Assembly: GCF_030246945.1 (NCBI RefSeq)
Contig: NZ_CP126742.1
Location: 1,426,001 to 1,490,000 of the forward strand
Reading direction: 5' to 3'
Origin: Microbacterium sp. zg-Y1090
GTDB lineage: Bacteria; Actinomycetota; Actinomycetes; Actinomycetales; Microbacteriaceae
Length of the DNA stretch: 64,000 nt
Shown: in pieces, positions 7,807 through 17,127 of the stretch
How the letters are laid out: every line of letters starts with the position of its first letter
Numbering within the stretch: position 1 is the first letter of the stretch
Translations under genes and position numbers: made by a program
The notes under the pieces: model-generated
Told to the model about the DNA's origin: nothing
What the model saw: only the letters and a program-made list of their open reading frames with translations
Databases searched by the model: none

Positions 7807-8799
7807 ATGAGCACGCACACCGCCCCGATGCCGCTTCCGATCGTCGCGGCATCCCGCGCCACCTCGGGGCTGGTGATGGCGGTCGCCTCGGCGCTCGCCT
7901 TCTCCGCGAGCGGCCCCTTCCTCAAGCCCCTGCTCGAGGCCGGCTGGTCGCTCGGCGCCGTGCTGCTCGTGCGCATGGGTGTCGCAGGCCTCGTGCTGTC
8001 GCCCGCGCTGGTGCGGGCGCTGCGCCGCGACCGCTCCTTCGTGCGCCGCCACGGCGGGGTGGTGATCGCGTTCGGGCTGACCGCGGTCGCAGGGTGCCAG
8101 CTGTTCTACTTCGCGGCCATGCAGCGGATGCCGGTGGCGGTCGCCCTGCTCATCCAGTACATCGCGCCGGTGCTGATCGTGCTGTGGGTGTGGGCGCGCA
8201 CGCGTCGCGCGCCGTCGCGCGCCGTCGTCACCGGGTCGGTCGTGGCGATGACCGGCCTCGTCCTCGTGGTCGACATCGCCGGCGCACGCTTCGAGCCGCT
8301 GGGCACTCTGCTCGCCCTGGGGGCCGCGATCTGCGCGGCGGCCTACTTCGTGATCTCCGAGCGCAGCGGGGGCCGCATCGCGCCGCTGGCGCTCGCGTCG
8401 GGTGGTCTGCTCGTCGGCACCGCCCTCATCGGCGTGCTGCTGCTGACCGGTGTGCTGCCTTTCGCGGCCCCGCCGGTGACGGTGGTGCTGGCCGGTATGG
8501 AACTGCCCTGGTGGGTGCCCCTGGGCTGGGTCGCCGCTGTCGGCACGACCCTGGGCTACGCGCTCGGCGTGATGGCGGTGCCCCGCACCGGGGCGCGACT
8601 GGCATCGTTCGTCGGGCTGTCGGAGGTGCTCTTCACGCTGCTGGTGGCCTGGATCGTGCTCGCCGAGGCTCCTGGCGCCGTGCAGGTGCTCGGTGGGGCA
8701 CTGGTGCTCGCCGGCGTCGTGCTGGTCCGCCTGGACGGCGCATCGCCGGCGCTGCGTCGCCGGCCGGCCGTCACCGCTCCCGGCGCGCCGATGCCATGA
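7807..8799 (+). CDS. EamA/DMT-family exporter (RhtA-like)
   Basis: About 330 residues with ten predicted hydrophobic segments arranged as two EamA repeats, typical of inner-membrane drug/metabolite or amino-acid exporters such as RhtA. Substrate unknown. A GTG at 7771 in the same frame would add 12 residues (NHTTLLTGQAH...) but would coincide with the predicted transcription start, so the ATG at 7807 is preferred. The C-terminal tail converges on the Lrp gene and overlaps it by 29 bases. Confidence 0.85.
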   Translation: MSTHTAPMPLPIVAASRATSGLVMAVASALAFSASGPFLKPLLEAGWSLGAVLLVRMGVAGLVLSPALVRALRRDRSFVRRHGGVVIAFGLTAVAGCQLFYFAAMQRMPVAVALLIQYIAPVLIVLWVWARTRRAPSRAVVTGSVVAMTGLVLVVDIAGARFEPLGTLLALGAAICAAAYFVISERSGGRIAPLALASGGLLVGTALIGVLLLTGVLPFAAPPVTVVLAGMELPWWVPLGWVAAVGTTLGYALGVMAVPRTGARLASFVGLSEVLFTLLVAWIVLAEAPGAVQVLGGALVLAGVVLVRLDGASPALRRRPAVTAPGAPMP

Positions 8800-9244
8800 G
8801 AGGGCGCACCCGGTAGCCGATGACCTCCTCCATGACGAGGGCCGTCTCGGTGCGTTCCACGCCGCCGATGCCGAGGATGCGCGCGTCGATGTCGAACAGA
8901 TGCTGGGTGTCGCGGGCGGCCACCCGCACGACCAGGTCCACCGGCCCGCTCACGCCGTGCGCCTGGATGACCTCAGGGATCTCGGCGATCTCGCGGGTGA
9001 TGCGCGGCAGGTCGGCCTGGCGCACGACGACATCGAGCATCGCCTCGAGCGGGAAGCCCAGTGCGGCGGGCGCGATCGCCCGTTCGTAGGACAGGAAAAC
9101 CCCGGCCCGGTCGAGTCGCGCCATGCGCGCCTGCACCGTGTTGCGCGCGAGCCCGAGACGCTCGGACAGGGCGACGACGGTCGCACGCGGATCGTCGGCG
9201 AGGGCGTCGAGAAGGGCGATGTCGACCTGGTCGAGAGGGCTCAT
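8771..9244 (-). CDS. Lrp/AsnC-family transcriptional regulator
   Basis: A 157-residue regulator with an N-terminal winged helix-turn-helix (LDALADDPRATVVALSERLG, recognition helix around LARNTVQARMARL) and a C-terminal RAM ligand-binding domain containing the typical V-x-G-x-x-D-L segment (SGPVDLVVRV). It is divergent from the bkd operon, the classical position of BkdR, which senses branched-chain amino acids or oxoacids; this is inference from context. The ATG at 9244 is chosen over an upstream frame start at 9262 because it yields the normal Lrp N-terminus and TACGGT lies eight bases upstream. Confidence 0.88.
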   Translation of the reverse strand: MSPLDQVDIALLDALADDPRATVVALSERLGLARNTVQARMARLDRAGVFLSYERAIAPAALGFPLEAMLDVVVRQADLPRITREIAEIPEVIQAHGVSGPVDLVVRVAARDTQHLFDIDARILGIGGVERTETALVMEEVIGYRVRPLMASARRER

Positions 9245-9411
9245 AGTGCGCAACCGTAACACGCGTCTCCGGCGCCGATATGCGCAACCTGCTCAACGTC
9301 GAGGAGGATGCTTGAGCTAGGTGCATCGCCGACATACGCTCGCGGGAGTCGGCGACGAGGCCGGCGCGAACCGACGGCGTCCCCACGAAGGACACCGGGA
9401 CGGAGGCGACG
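9245..9411. promoter_or_regulatory. bkd / lrp intergenic control region
   Basis: Holds the minus-strand TACGGT -10 for the Lrp gene (9253-9258), two TGCGCAAC repeats (9247-9254 and 9281-9288, 34 bases apart) and an inverted GCTCAA/TTGAGC pair (9291-9296 and 9312-9317). Spaced repeats of this kind are expected for an octameric Lrp-type protein. GGAGG at about 9401-9405 is the bkdA ribosome-binding site. Confidence 0.4.
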
Positions 9412-10548
9412 ATGACGTACCCACCGAGCACGGCGATGGGCCCCACGACCGACATGGGACAGGTGTCGCGGCTGATCACCGCCGAGGGCGAGCGGGTCTC
9501 CGACCCCGCCCTGGAGGGGTGGGTCGCCGATGTCGACAACGCGCTCCTGGCGGATCTGTATCGCGACATGGTGCGCACCCGGCGGCTGGATGCCGAGGGC
9601 GTCGCGCTGCAGCGTCAGGGACAGCTGGGCCTGTGGGCGCCGTGTCAGGGCCAGGAGGCGGTGCAGGTCGGCACGGCTCGGGCGCTGCGCGAGAGCGACT
9701 TCGTCTTCCCCAGCTATCGGGAGTCGGGTGTGCAGCTCGTCCGCGGGGCGACGCCGACCCAGCTGATCCAGGTCTGGCGCGGCGAGGAGCAGTCGATGGG
9801 CGACCCCTTCGCGCGCGGCACGGCCGGTCCGCAGATCATCATCGGGGCGCAGACGCTCCACGCCGTCGGGTACGCGATGGGGATTCAGCGCACCCCCGCG
9901 GCAGAGGGCGCACGCTGCGACGAGGTGGCCGTGACCTATTTCGGCGACGGCGCCTCCAGCCAGGGCGATGTGAGTGAGGCGATGGTGTTCGCCGCGTCCT
10001 ACGGCGCCCCGGTCGTCTTCGTCTGCTCGAACAACCAGTGGGCGATCTCCGAGCCGGTGACGGTGCAGTCGCGCACCCCCCTGGCCGACCGGGCACCCGC
10101 CTTCGGCATCCCGAGCATGCGGGTCGACGGCAACGACGTGCTGGCGTGCTACGGCGCGATGCGGTGGGCGCTGGAGCGTGCCCGCAGCGGCGCGGGCCCC
10201 GCCTATATCGAGGCGGTCACCTACCGCATGGGCCCGCACACCACCGCCGACGACCCCACGCGGTACCGCGACGCCGCCGAGGTGGAGGTGTGGCGCGCGC
10301 GCGACCCGCTGGCGCGGGTGCAGACGCTGCTGCAGGCGCGGGGTGCGCTGGGGGACGCCCTTGCCGCCGACATCGCCGCCGACGCCGACCGGCTGGCCGC
10401 CGAGGTGCGCGCGGTGTGCCTCGGCTACCGCACCCGCGACCCGCTCTCGGTTTTCGACGAGGTCTACGCCGAGCCGCATTCCGGGCTGGAACGGCAGCGC
10501 CGCGCGTACGCGGCCTATCTCGACGGCTTCGAGGAGGAGGCGCGATGA
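9412..10548 (+). CDS. bkdA: branched-chain 2-oxoacid dehydrogenase E1 alpha
   Basis: A 378-residue thiamine-diphosphate enzyme subunit that, with BkdB, decarboxylates the 2-oxoacids of leucine, isoleucine and valine. The ThDP motif begins GDG at 178-180 and ends with NN at 207-208 followed by QWAIS, and the QGQEA active-site segment is near residue 80. First gene of bkdABC, overlapping bkdB by four bases (ATGA). Pyruvate dehydrogenase E1 alpha is the alternative; the link to the accD1-fadE19 locus favours branched-chain substrates. Confidence 0.9.
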   Translation: MTYPPSTAMGPTTDMGQVSRLITAEGERVSDPALEGWVADVDNALLADLYRDMVRTRRLDAEGVALQRQGQLGLWAPCQGQEAVQVGTARALRESDFVFPSYRESGVQLVRGATPTQLIQVWRGEEQSMGDPFARGTAGPQIIIGAQTLHAVGYAMGIQRTPAAEGARCDEVAVTYFGDGASSQGDVSEAMVFAASYGAPVVFVCSNNQWAISEPVTVQSRTPLADRAPAFGIPSMRVDGNDVLACYGAMRWALERARSGAGPAYIEAVTYRMGPHTTADDPTRYRDAAEVEVWRARDPLARVQTLLQARGALGDALAADIAADADRLAAEVRAVCLGYRTRDPLSVFDEVYAEPHSGLERQRRAYAAYLDGFEEEAR

Positions 10549-11555
10549 CCGAGCTGACCATGGGCAAGGCCCTCAACGCCGGACTGCACCGCGCCCTCGC
10601 CGACGACCCGTCGGTGCTCGTGATGGGGGAGGATGTCGGCACGCTCGGGGGAGTGTTCCGCATCACCGACGGACTGCTCTCGGCCTACGGGCCCTCGCGG
10701 GTGATCGACACCCCGCTGGCGGAGTCCGGCATCGTCGGCACCGCCGTAGGGCTGGCGTTCCGCGGATTCCGCCCCGTCGTCGAGATGCAGTTCGACGGCT
10801 TCGTCTATCCCGCGTTCGACCAGATCGTGTGCCAGGTCGCCAAGTTCCACTACCGCACACGTGGGGCAGTGCGCATGCCGCTGACGGTGCGCGTGCCGTG
10901 GGCAGGCGGAGTCGGGGCGGCGGAGCACCACTCCGAGTCGCCCGAAGCCTACTTCGTGCACACGTCGGGACTGCGCGTCGTGGCCGTGTCGAACCCCGCC
11001 GACGCCTACGTGATGCTGCGTCAGGCGATCGCGTGCGACGACCCCGTGATCTTCTTCGAGCCCAAGCGGCTCTACCACGCCAAGGGTGAGGTGGACCTCG
11101 ACGTCGACCTCGCCGACGCCGCACCGATGGGGCTGGCACGCGTGGTGCGCACGGGGCGGGATGCCACGATCGTCACGTACGGCGCCCAGGTCGCCACCGC
11201 GCTGGAGGCGGCGACGGCGGCCGAGGATGACGGGCTTTCCCTGGAGGTGATCGATCTGCGGTCGCTGTCGCCGATCGACCTCGACACGGTCGCCGCGTCG
11301 GTGCGGCGGACGGGCCGCATGGTCGTCACCCACGAGGCGGCCGCGGAGGCGGGAGTCGGGGCCGAGGTCATCGCGGCCATCACGGAACGCTGCTTCCACC
11401 ATCTCGAGGCGGCGCCGGTGCGCGTCACCGGGCACGACATCCCGTACCCGCCGGCCAAGCTGGAACGCCACCACCTGCCGGATCTCGACCGCATCCTCGA
11501 CGCCGTCGATCGTGTCCTCGACCGACCGCACAGCCTGTCGGAGGTGACGCCGTGA
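10545..11555 (+). CDS. bkdB: branched-chain 2-oxoacid dehydrogenase E1 beta
   Basis: A 336-residue transketolase-like beta subunit that forms the alpha2beta2 E1 heterotetramer with BkdA. It contains the GEDVGTLGGVFR segment near residue 27 and the DTPLAESGIVGTA motif that contacts ThDP. The start overlaps bkdA's stop (ATGA) and its end overlaps the GTG of the E2 gene by four bases, so the three genes are translationally coupled. Confidence 0.92.
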   Translation: MTELTMGKALNAGLHRALADDPSVLVMGEDVGTLGGVFRITDGLLSAYGPSRVIDTPLAESGIVGTAVGLAFRGFRPVVEMQFDGFVYPAFDQIVCQVAKFHYRTRGAVRMPLTVRVPWAGGVGAAEHHSESPEAYFVHTSGLRVVAVSNPADAYVMLRQAIACDDPVIFFEPKRLYHAKGEVDLDVDLADAAPMGLARVVRTGRDATIVTYGAQVATALEAATAAEDDGLSLEVIDLRSLSPIDLDTVAASVRRTGRMVVTHEAAAEAGVGAEVIAAITERCFHHLEAAPVRVTGHDIPYPPAKLERHHLPDLDRILDAVDRVLDRPHSLSEVTP

Positions 11556-12913
11556 TCGCCGAGTTCCGCCTCCCCGACCTCGGCGAGGGCCTTCCCGAGG
11601 CCGAGCTCGTGCAGTGGCTCGTCGCGGAGGGCGACGAGATCGCATTGAACCAGACGCTCGCGGAGGTCGAGACGGCCAAGGCGATCGTCGAGCTGCCGTC
11701 GCCGCATGCCGGCCGCGTGCACACCCTGCACGCGGCCGCAGGCGAGGTCGTGGCGGTGGGGAGCCTCATCATCTCGTTCGTCGTCGGCTCAGACGACGAC
11801 GCCCGCGACGATGACGGCGATGATGCGGGCCCCGCCCCCGCCGAACCGGCGCGGGAGCCGCACCTCGTCGGCTACGGCGCGGCCCCGGCCTCCACCGCGC
11901 GCCCGGCGCGTCGACGTCGCGGTCGCGGTGGGCTCGCCACGGGTGACAGCGAGGTGCGCGCGGCCGCGCCCCACGACGCGGTCCATGCGCTGGAGCCGGA
12001 GCCCGACCTGGTCGAGCGCCCCCGCTCGACGCCGCCGGTGCGGCGGCTGGCGAAGGACCTCGGCGTCGAGCTGCGCACGGTCGTGCCGACCGGACCGGGC
12101 GGGCTCATCACCCGGGCGGACGTCGAAGCCCATGCGCGGACGGCACCCCCTTCGCCGCGCGCCCCCGCACCCGCCGCAGAGCGCCCGACCCCCGGCGCCG
12201 CGACTCCCGCCGCGGCATCCGACGATCTGCGCATCCCCGTGCGGGGCGTGCGAAAGCACACCGCCGCGGCGATGGTGCAGAGCGCCTTCACCGCCCCGCA
12301 CGCCACCGTCTTCCTCACCGTCGACGTGACCGCATCGATGACGCTGCTGGCGTCCTTGCGCGACGACCGCCGGCTCGCGGGCACCCGCATCGGCATCCTC
12401 GCCCTCGCCGCGAAGGCCACCTGCCTCGCACTCGCGCGGCATCCGATGCTCAATGCGCGGTGGGGCGACGAGGAGATCGTGCAGTGGGGGCGGGTGAACC
12501 TCGGCATCGCGGCGGCGACCGAGCGTGGCCTCATCGTGCCCAACGTCAAGGATGCCGGCCGCCTGGGCCTGGCCGAGCTCGCCGACGCGATCGGACACCT
12601 GGCCGAGACGGCGCGCGCCGGGCGGACCAACCCCGCAGCGCTGTCGGGCGGGACGTTCTCGATCACCAACGTGGGCGTCTTCGGAGTGGATGCCGGCACG
12701 CCGATCCTCAACCCGGGCGAGGCGGGCATCCTCGCCCTCGGCACGGTGCGCCGGACGCCCTGGGAGCACGAGGGTCAGGTGGCGCTGCGCGATGTGCTGA
12801 CCCTCAGCCTGTCGTTCGATCACCGGGTCGTCGACGGCGAGCAGGGCGCGCGGTTCCTCGCGGACGTCGGGGCGGTGCTGCGCGAGCCCGGCCGGGCGAT
12901 GCTGCTGGCCTGA
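11552..12913 (+). CDS. bkdC: dihydrolipoamide acyltransferase E2
   Basis: A 453-residue E2 core protein that transfers the acyl group to CoA. One N-terminal lipoyl domain carries the lipoyl lysine K43 in VETAKAIVE; a basic and acidic linker follows (about residues 85-150), then an E3-binding domain (TPPVRRLAKDLGVEL), an Ala/Pro-rich linker and the catalytic domain with DHRVVDG (His424). The single lipoyl domain matches actinobacterial BkdC. No E3 (lpd) gene lies in the window, so a shared lipoamide dehydrogenase is expected. It ends 12 bases before the convergent TetR gene. Confidence 0.93.
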   Translation: MIAEFRLPDLGEGLPEAELVQWLVAEGDEIALNQTLAEVETAKAIVELPSPHAGRVHTLHAAAGEVVAVGSLIISFVVGSDDDARDDDGDDAGPAPAEPAREPHLVGYGAAPASTARPARRRRGRGGLATGDSEVRAAAPHDAVHALEPEPDLVERPRSTPPVRRLAKDLGVELRTVVPTGPGGLITRADVEAHARTAPPSPRAPAPAAERPTPGAATPAAASDDLRIPVRGVRKHTAAAMVQSAFTAPHATVFLTVDVTASMTLLASLRDDRRLAGTRIGILALAAKATCLALARHPMLNARWGDEEIVQWGRVNLGIAAATERGLIVPNVKDAGRLGLAELADAIGHLAETARAGRTNPAALSGGTFSITNVGVFGVDAGTPILNPGEAGILALGTVRRTPWEHEGQVALRDVLTLSLSFDHRVVDGEQGARFLADVGAVLREPGRAMLLA

Positions 12914-12925
12914 CCGGCGCGGACG

Positions 12926-13522
12926 TCACGCGGCGAGGCTGGCGCGCGCCATTGCGCGCAGGATGCCGCGGACGTCCGCGTCGGCGACCGTGTCGCGGGC
13001 CGCGCGCAGGCTGTGCGGGGTGGAGTTGATGAGTCCGAAGCAGGCGTGCGCGCGCACCCGCGCCTCGGGCGCGGACAGGGCGGGGTAGCGGCGGGACAGT
13101 ACCGCGACCCAGAGTTCGACGTACTCCCGCTGCAGACGTCGCACGGCACGGCGCTCGGCATCGACGAGACTCGTCAGCTCGCGGTCCTGCACGCGGATCA
13201 CGTCCGCCGACGCGAGGGCGAAGTCGACATGGAAACGGATGAGGCCGTCGAGCACGTCGACAGGCTCGCCGCCGGCATCGACGACGTCGCGGCCGCCGTC
13301 GCGCAGGCCCTGGCTCACCCCGACCAGGATCGCCCCGAGCAGGGCCTGCTTGTTGGGGAAGTGTCGGTACACCGCGGGACCGGTGACGCCGACGGCAGCC
13401 CCGAGATCCTCGAGGCTGACCCCGGCGAACCCGCGATCCGCGAACAGGCGCGCAGCCTCGCGCAGCAGCGCGGCGTGGCGGTCGGCCTTGGCACGCCCGC
13501 GGTCGGTCAGACCCGTTGTCAT
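12926..13522 (-). CDS. TetR-family repressor of the leucine-degradation operon
   Basis: A 198-residue TetR-type regulator with the helix-turn-helix at about residues 25-60 (SLEDLGAAVGVTGPAVYRHF) and an acyl-CoA-sensing-type C-terminal domain. It is divergent from accD1 across a 106-base gap holding a perfect palindromic operator, so it most likely represses accD1-citE and itself and is released by a pathway acyl-CoA. The ligand is inferred, not shown. Confidence 0.9.
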   Translation of the reverse strand: MTTGLTDRGRAKADRHAALLREAARLFADRGFAGVSLEDLGAAVGVTGPAVYRHFPNKQALLGAILVGVSQGLRDGGRDVVDAGGEPVDVLDGLIRFHVDFALASADVIRVQDRELTSLVDAERRAVRRLQREYVELWVAVLSRRYPALSAPEARVRAHACFGLINSTPHSLRAARDTVADADVRGILRAMARASLAA

Positions 13523-13526
13523 CTCA

Positions 13527-13571
13527 GTTAATCCTCGCTAACATCAGAGCCTCGGTTAGTGAAAACTAACC
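13527..13571. promoter_or_regulatory. TetR operators in tetR/accD1 gap
   Basis: A perfect inverted repeat GGTTAGT-GAAA-ACTAACC at 13554-13571 is the main site. A second, weaker GTTA-n8-TAAC lies at 13527-13542, next to the tetR start. Both use the same GTTA/TAAC half-site, as expected for one dimeric TetR protein acting on both divergent promoters. Confidence 0.7.
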
Positions 13572-13628
13572 CGGCGCGTCCCCTGCCGACAACCGGTGTG
13601 ACGCGATCGTGACGTCGATGGAGACAGC

Positions 13629-15212
13629 ATGAGCGCCGCGGCCCTGACTTCGCCCGCCGAACCCGGCCAGCGCGACCTCGCTGCGGGGCTGCGCGAACGG
13701 CTCGATCGGGTCGCCGACGGCGGGGGAGCCGCCTCCCGCGAGCGTCACCGCGCCCGCGGAAAGCTGCTGCCGCGTGAGCGCATCGCACGTCTGCTCGACG
13801 AGGGCAGCCCGTTCCTGGAGCTCGCCCCCCTCGCCGCCGAGGGAATGTACGACGGTCAGGCGCCCGCTGCGGGGGTCGTGGCGGGCATCGGACTCGTCCA
13901 CGGCAGGCACGTGATGGTCGTCTGCAACGACGCCACCGTCAAGGGCGGCGCGTACTTCCCGATGACGGTGAAGAAGCACCTGCGCGCGCAGGAAGTGGCC
14001 CTCGAGAACCGGCTGCCCTGCCTGTACCTCGTCGATTCCGGCGGCGCCTACCTGCCGATGCAGGACGAGGTCTTCCCCGATCGCGACCACTTCGGCCGCA
14101 TCTTCTTCAACCAGGCGAGGCTCTCCGCCGCCGGCATCCCGCAGCTGTCGGCCGTGCTGGGCTCCTGCACCGCCGGCGGGGCCTACGTGCCCGCGATGAG
14201 CGACGAGACGGTGATCGTGCGCGGCCAGGGGACGATCTTCCTCGGGGGGCCGCCGCTGGTGAAAGCCGCCATCGGCGAGGTGATCACCGCCGAGGAGCTG
14301 GGCGGGGGAGAGCTGCACGCGCGGCGCTCCGGCGTCGCGGACCATCTCGCCGAGGACGATGAGCATGCCCTCGAGATCCTGCGGGACATCGTGCTCACCC
14401 TTCCCGCCGCCGCGCCGCCCGTCGGGCCGGTGCACCCGTCGGCCGAGCCGGCGCGCGACCCCGACGGCCTGTACGACGTCGTCCCGGTCGATGTGAACCG
14501 GCCCTACGACCCGCACGAGGTGATCGACCGCCTGGTCGACGCCGGCAGCGTGCACGAGTTCAAGCGCGAGTACGCCACGACACTGGTCACCGCCTTCGCG
14601 CGCGTGGAGGGTCACCCGGTCGGCGTTCTCGCCAACAACGGCGTGCTGTTCGGCGAGTCCGCGCTCAAGGGGGCGCACTTCATCGAGCTGTGCGATCAGC
14701 GGGGCATCCCCCTGCTGTTCCTGCAGAACATCTCCGGCTTCATGGTCGGCCGCGACGCCGAGGCGGCGGGCATCGCGAAGGACGGCGCGAAGATGGTCAC
14801 GGCCGTCGCCACCACGCGCGTGCCGAAGTTCACCGTCGTGGTGGGAGGCTCCTTCGGCGCGGGCAACTACTCCATGTGCGGACGGGCGTATTCGCCGCGG
14901 TTCCTCTGGAGCTGGCCGGGCAGCCGCATCGGGGTGATGGGCGGGGCGCAGGCGGCATCCGTGCTCTCCACCGTGAAAGCCGACCAGCTGGCGGCGCGCG
15001 GCGAGGAATGGGACGACGCGGCGCGGGCGGCGTTCGAGGCTCCCGTGCGCGAGCAGTTCGAGCGTCAGGGCGACCCCTACTACGCCACCGCGCGGCTCTG
15101 GGACGACGGCGTGATCGACCCGGTCGACACGCGCCGGATGCTGGCGCTCGCGCTCGACGTCGCCTCACGGGTGCCGCTCGCCGACCCGGCCTTCGGCCTG
15201 TTCCGGATGTGA
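13629..15212 (+). CDS. accD1: acyl-CoA carboxylase beta subunit (methylcrotonyl-CoA type)
   Basis: A 527-residue carboxyltransferase. It transfers CO2 from biotin to 3-methylcrotonyl-CoA if, as context suggests, it is the AccD1 of leucine breakdown. The two crotonase-like halves carry the oxyanion glycine pairs in [14 protein letters not shown] and [16 protein letters not shown]. Length and motifs match MCC beta rather than the acetyl-CoA carboxylase AccD5/6 type, and the partner alpha subunit follows after one base. Confidence 0.9.
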   Translation: MSAAALTSPAEPGQRDLAAGLRERLDRVADGGGAASRERHRARGKLLPRERIARLLDEGSPFLELAPLAAEGMYDGQAPAAGVVAGIGLVHGRHVMVVCNDATVKGGAYFPMTVKKHLRAQEVALENRLPCLYLVDSGGAYLPMQDEVFPDRDHFGRIFFNQARLSAAGIPQLSAVLGSCTAGGAYVPAMSDETVIVRGQGTIFLGGPPLVKAAIGEVITAEELGGGELHARRSGVADHLAEDDEHALEILRDIVLTLPAAAPPVGPVHPSAEPARDPDGLYDVVPVDVNRPYDPHEVIDRLVDAGSVHEFKREYATTLVTAFARVEGHPVGVLANNGVLFGESALKGAHFIELCDQRGIPLLFLQNISGFMVGRDAEAAGIAKDGAKMVTAVATTRVPKFTVVVGGSFGAGNYSMCGRAYSPRFLWSWPGSRIGVMGGAQAASVLSTVKADQLAARGEEWDDAARAAFEAPVREQFERQGDPYYATARLWDDGVIDPVDTRRMLALALDVASRVPLADPAFGLFRM

Positions 15213-15213
15213 C

Positions 15214-17127
15214 ATGACGCCTCCCGTGTTCTCCACCGTCCTCGTCGCCAATCGCGGCGAGATCGCGCGACGCGTCATCCGCACGCTGCGCCGGCTCGGC
15301 ATCCGCTCGGTCGCCGTCTACAGCGACGCCGACGTCGAAGCGCCACACGTGCGCGAGGCCGACACGGCGGTGCGTCTGGGACCGGCGCCCGCAGCGCAGT
15401 CGTATCTCGACATCGACGCCGTCATCGCCGCGGCCCGCGCGACCGGCGCGCAGGCGGTGCACCCCGGCTACGGCTTCCTGTCGGAGAACGCCCACTTCGC
15501 CCGAGCGTGCGCTGCCGCCGGCATCGTCTTCGTGGGGCCTGGTGAGCACGCCCTCGACGTGATGGGCGACAAGATTCGGGCCAAGCAGCATGTCGCCCGG
15601 TCGGGCGTGCCCACCGTGCCCGGATTCAGCGCGGCCGGCATGACGGATGAGGCCATCGTCGCGGCTGCGGTGGAGCAGGGGTTCCCTCTTCTCATCAAGC
15701 CCTCGGCGGGCGGCGGCGGCAAGGGGATGCAGGTGGTGCGCGACCGCGCAGGTGTCGCCGGCGCCGTGCAGGCCGCGCGCCGGATGGCCACCGCCGCGTT
15801 CGGCGACGACACCCTGCTGCTGGAGCGGCTGGTGGAGCGCCCGAGACACATCGAGGTGCAGGTGCTCGCCGACGCCCACGGCGCGGTGGTGCACCTCGGC
15901 GAGCGCGAATGCTCGCTGCAGCGCCGGCACCAGAAGGTGATCGAGGAGGCACCCTCGCCCGCCGTCGACGACGAGACCCGCGCGCGCCTGGGCGAGGCCG
16001 CCTGTCGCGCGGCGGCGAGCATCGACTACGTCGGCGTCGGCACGGTGGAGTTCCTCGTGTCGGCCGATCGGCCCGACGACTTCTTCTTCATCGAGATGAA
16101 CACCCGCCTGCAGGTCGAGCACCCCGTCACCGAGCTCGTCACCGGCATCGACCTCGTCGCCGAGCAACTGCGCGTGGCGGCGGGGGAGCCCCTCGGGTAC
16201 GGGCAGGACGCCGTAGGGCTGCAGGGACACGCCGTCGAGGCCCGGGTCTACGCCGAGAGCCCGGCACGGGGCTTCCTCCCCGCCACCGGCGAGGTGCTCG
16301 CCTGGCGCGCTCCCGAGGGCGTGCGGGTGGATGCCGCGGTCGACACGGGATCGGTCGTGACCGCCGACTACGACCCGATGATCGCGAAGGTGATCGCGGT
16401 GGGCGCCGACCGGGCCGAGGCACTCGAGCGGCTCGACGCGGCGCTGGCCGAGACCGTCGTGCTCGGCGTCGACACGAACATCGCGTTCCTGCGGCAGCTC
16501 ATCGCGCTCCCCGCCGTGCAGGCCGGCGACCTCGATACCGGCATCATCGACGCGATGGCCGCCCCGGGAGCGACCGTGCCGGGCGCGGCCGTGCTCGCTG
16601 CCGGCGCCGCGGTGCTCGCCGACGCGCCGTCGGATGCCTCGCCGTGGCAGCGTCACGACGGGTGGCGCCTCGGCGGACGGCGTGAGCCCGCCTCGCACAG
16701 CTTCGAGACGGATGCCGGCACGCTCGTCACCGCGGTGGCATCGCCGCTTCCGCCCGAGGCGACGACGGCGCGCGACGGCGACGGCGACGTCTGGGTGCAT
16801 CTGGCCGGCGAGACGGCTCGGCTGCGTCCGGTCTCTCGTCGTGCGGCATCCGAGCGCCGACGCGCAGCCCGCGGGCGCACGGATGCGCCCGCGCAGCCGC
16901 ACGTGCGGGCGCCGCTGCCCGGCACCGTGATCGCCGTGCACACGACGCCCGGCGCGGCGGTGGCCGCCGCCGATCGGCTGGTCACGATCGAGGCCATGAA
17001 GATGGAGCACACCGTCATCGCACCCCATGACGGCGTCGCGCAGATCCTCGTCACCGTCGGCGCGCAGGTGCGCCGCGACGACGTGCTCGCCGAGGTGCAC
17101 CCGATGACCGAGGAGGACACCCCATGA
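15214..17127 (+). CDS. accA1: biotin-dependent acyl-CoA carboxylase alpha subunit
   Basis: A 637-residue biotin carboxylase plus biotin carrier. The N-terminal VANRGEIARRVIRT motif and the ATP-grasp loop in SAGGGGKGMQ form the carboxylase; the middle BT linker joins to a C-terminal carrier domain with the biotinyl lysine K596 in EAMKMEH. With AccD1 it makes a 3-methylcrotonyl-CoA carboxylase in the leucine pathway. It starts one base after accD1 and its stop overlaps the acyl-CoA dehydrogenase start (ATGA). Confidence 0.92.
   Translation: MTPPVFSTVLVANRGEIARRVIRTLRRLGIRSVAVYSDADVEAPHVREADTAVRLGPAPAAQSYLDIDAVIAAARATGAQAVHPGYGFLSENAHFARACAAAGIVFVGPGEHALDVMGDKIRAKQHVARSGVPTVPGFSAAGMTDEAIVAAAVEQGFPLLIKPSAGGGGKGMQVVRDRAGVAGAVQAARRMATAAFGDDTLLLERLVERPRHIEVQVLADAHGAVVHLGERECSLQRRHQKVIEEAPSPAVDDETRARLGEAACRAAASIDYVGVGTVEFLVSADRPDDFFFIEMNTRLQVEHPVTELVTGIDLVAEQLRVAAGEPLGYGQDAVGLQGHAVEARVYAESPARGFLPATGEVLAWRAPEGVRVDAAVDTGSVVTADYDPMIAKVIAVGADRAEALERLDAALAETVVLGVDTNIAFLRQLIALPAVQAGDLDTGIIDAMAAPGATVPGAAVLAAGAAVLADAPSDASPWQRHDGWRLGGRREPASHSFETDAGTLVTAVASPLPPEATTARDGDGDVWVHLAGETARLRPVSRRAASERRRAARGRTDAPAQPHVRAPLPGTVIAVHTTPGAAVAAADRLVTIEAMKMEHTVIAPHDGVAQILVTVGAQVRRDDVLAEVHPMTEEDTP

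Noticed and set aside
14830-17100. 756-codon antisense ORF opposite accD1/accA1.
   Set aside because: Typical high-GC antisense frame (His/Arg/Gly/Val-rich) over strongly conserved genes.
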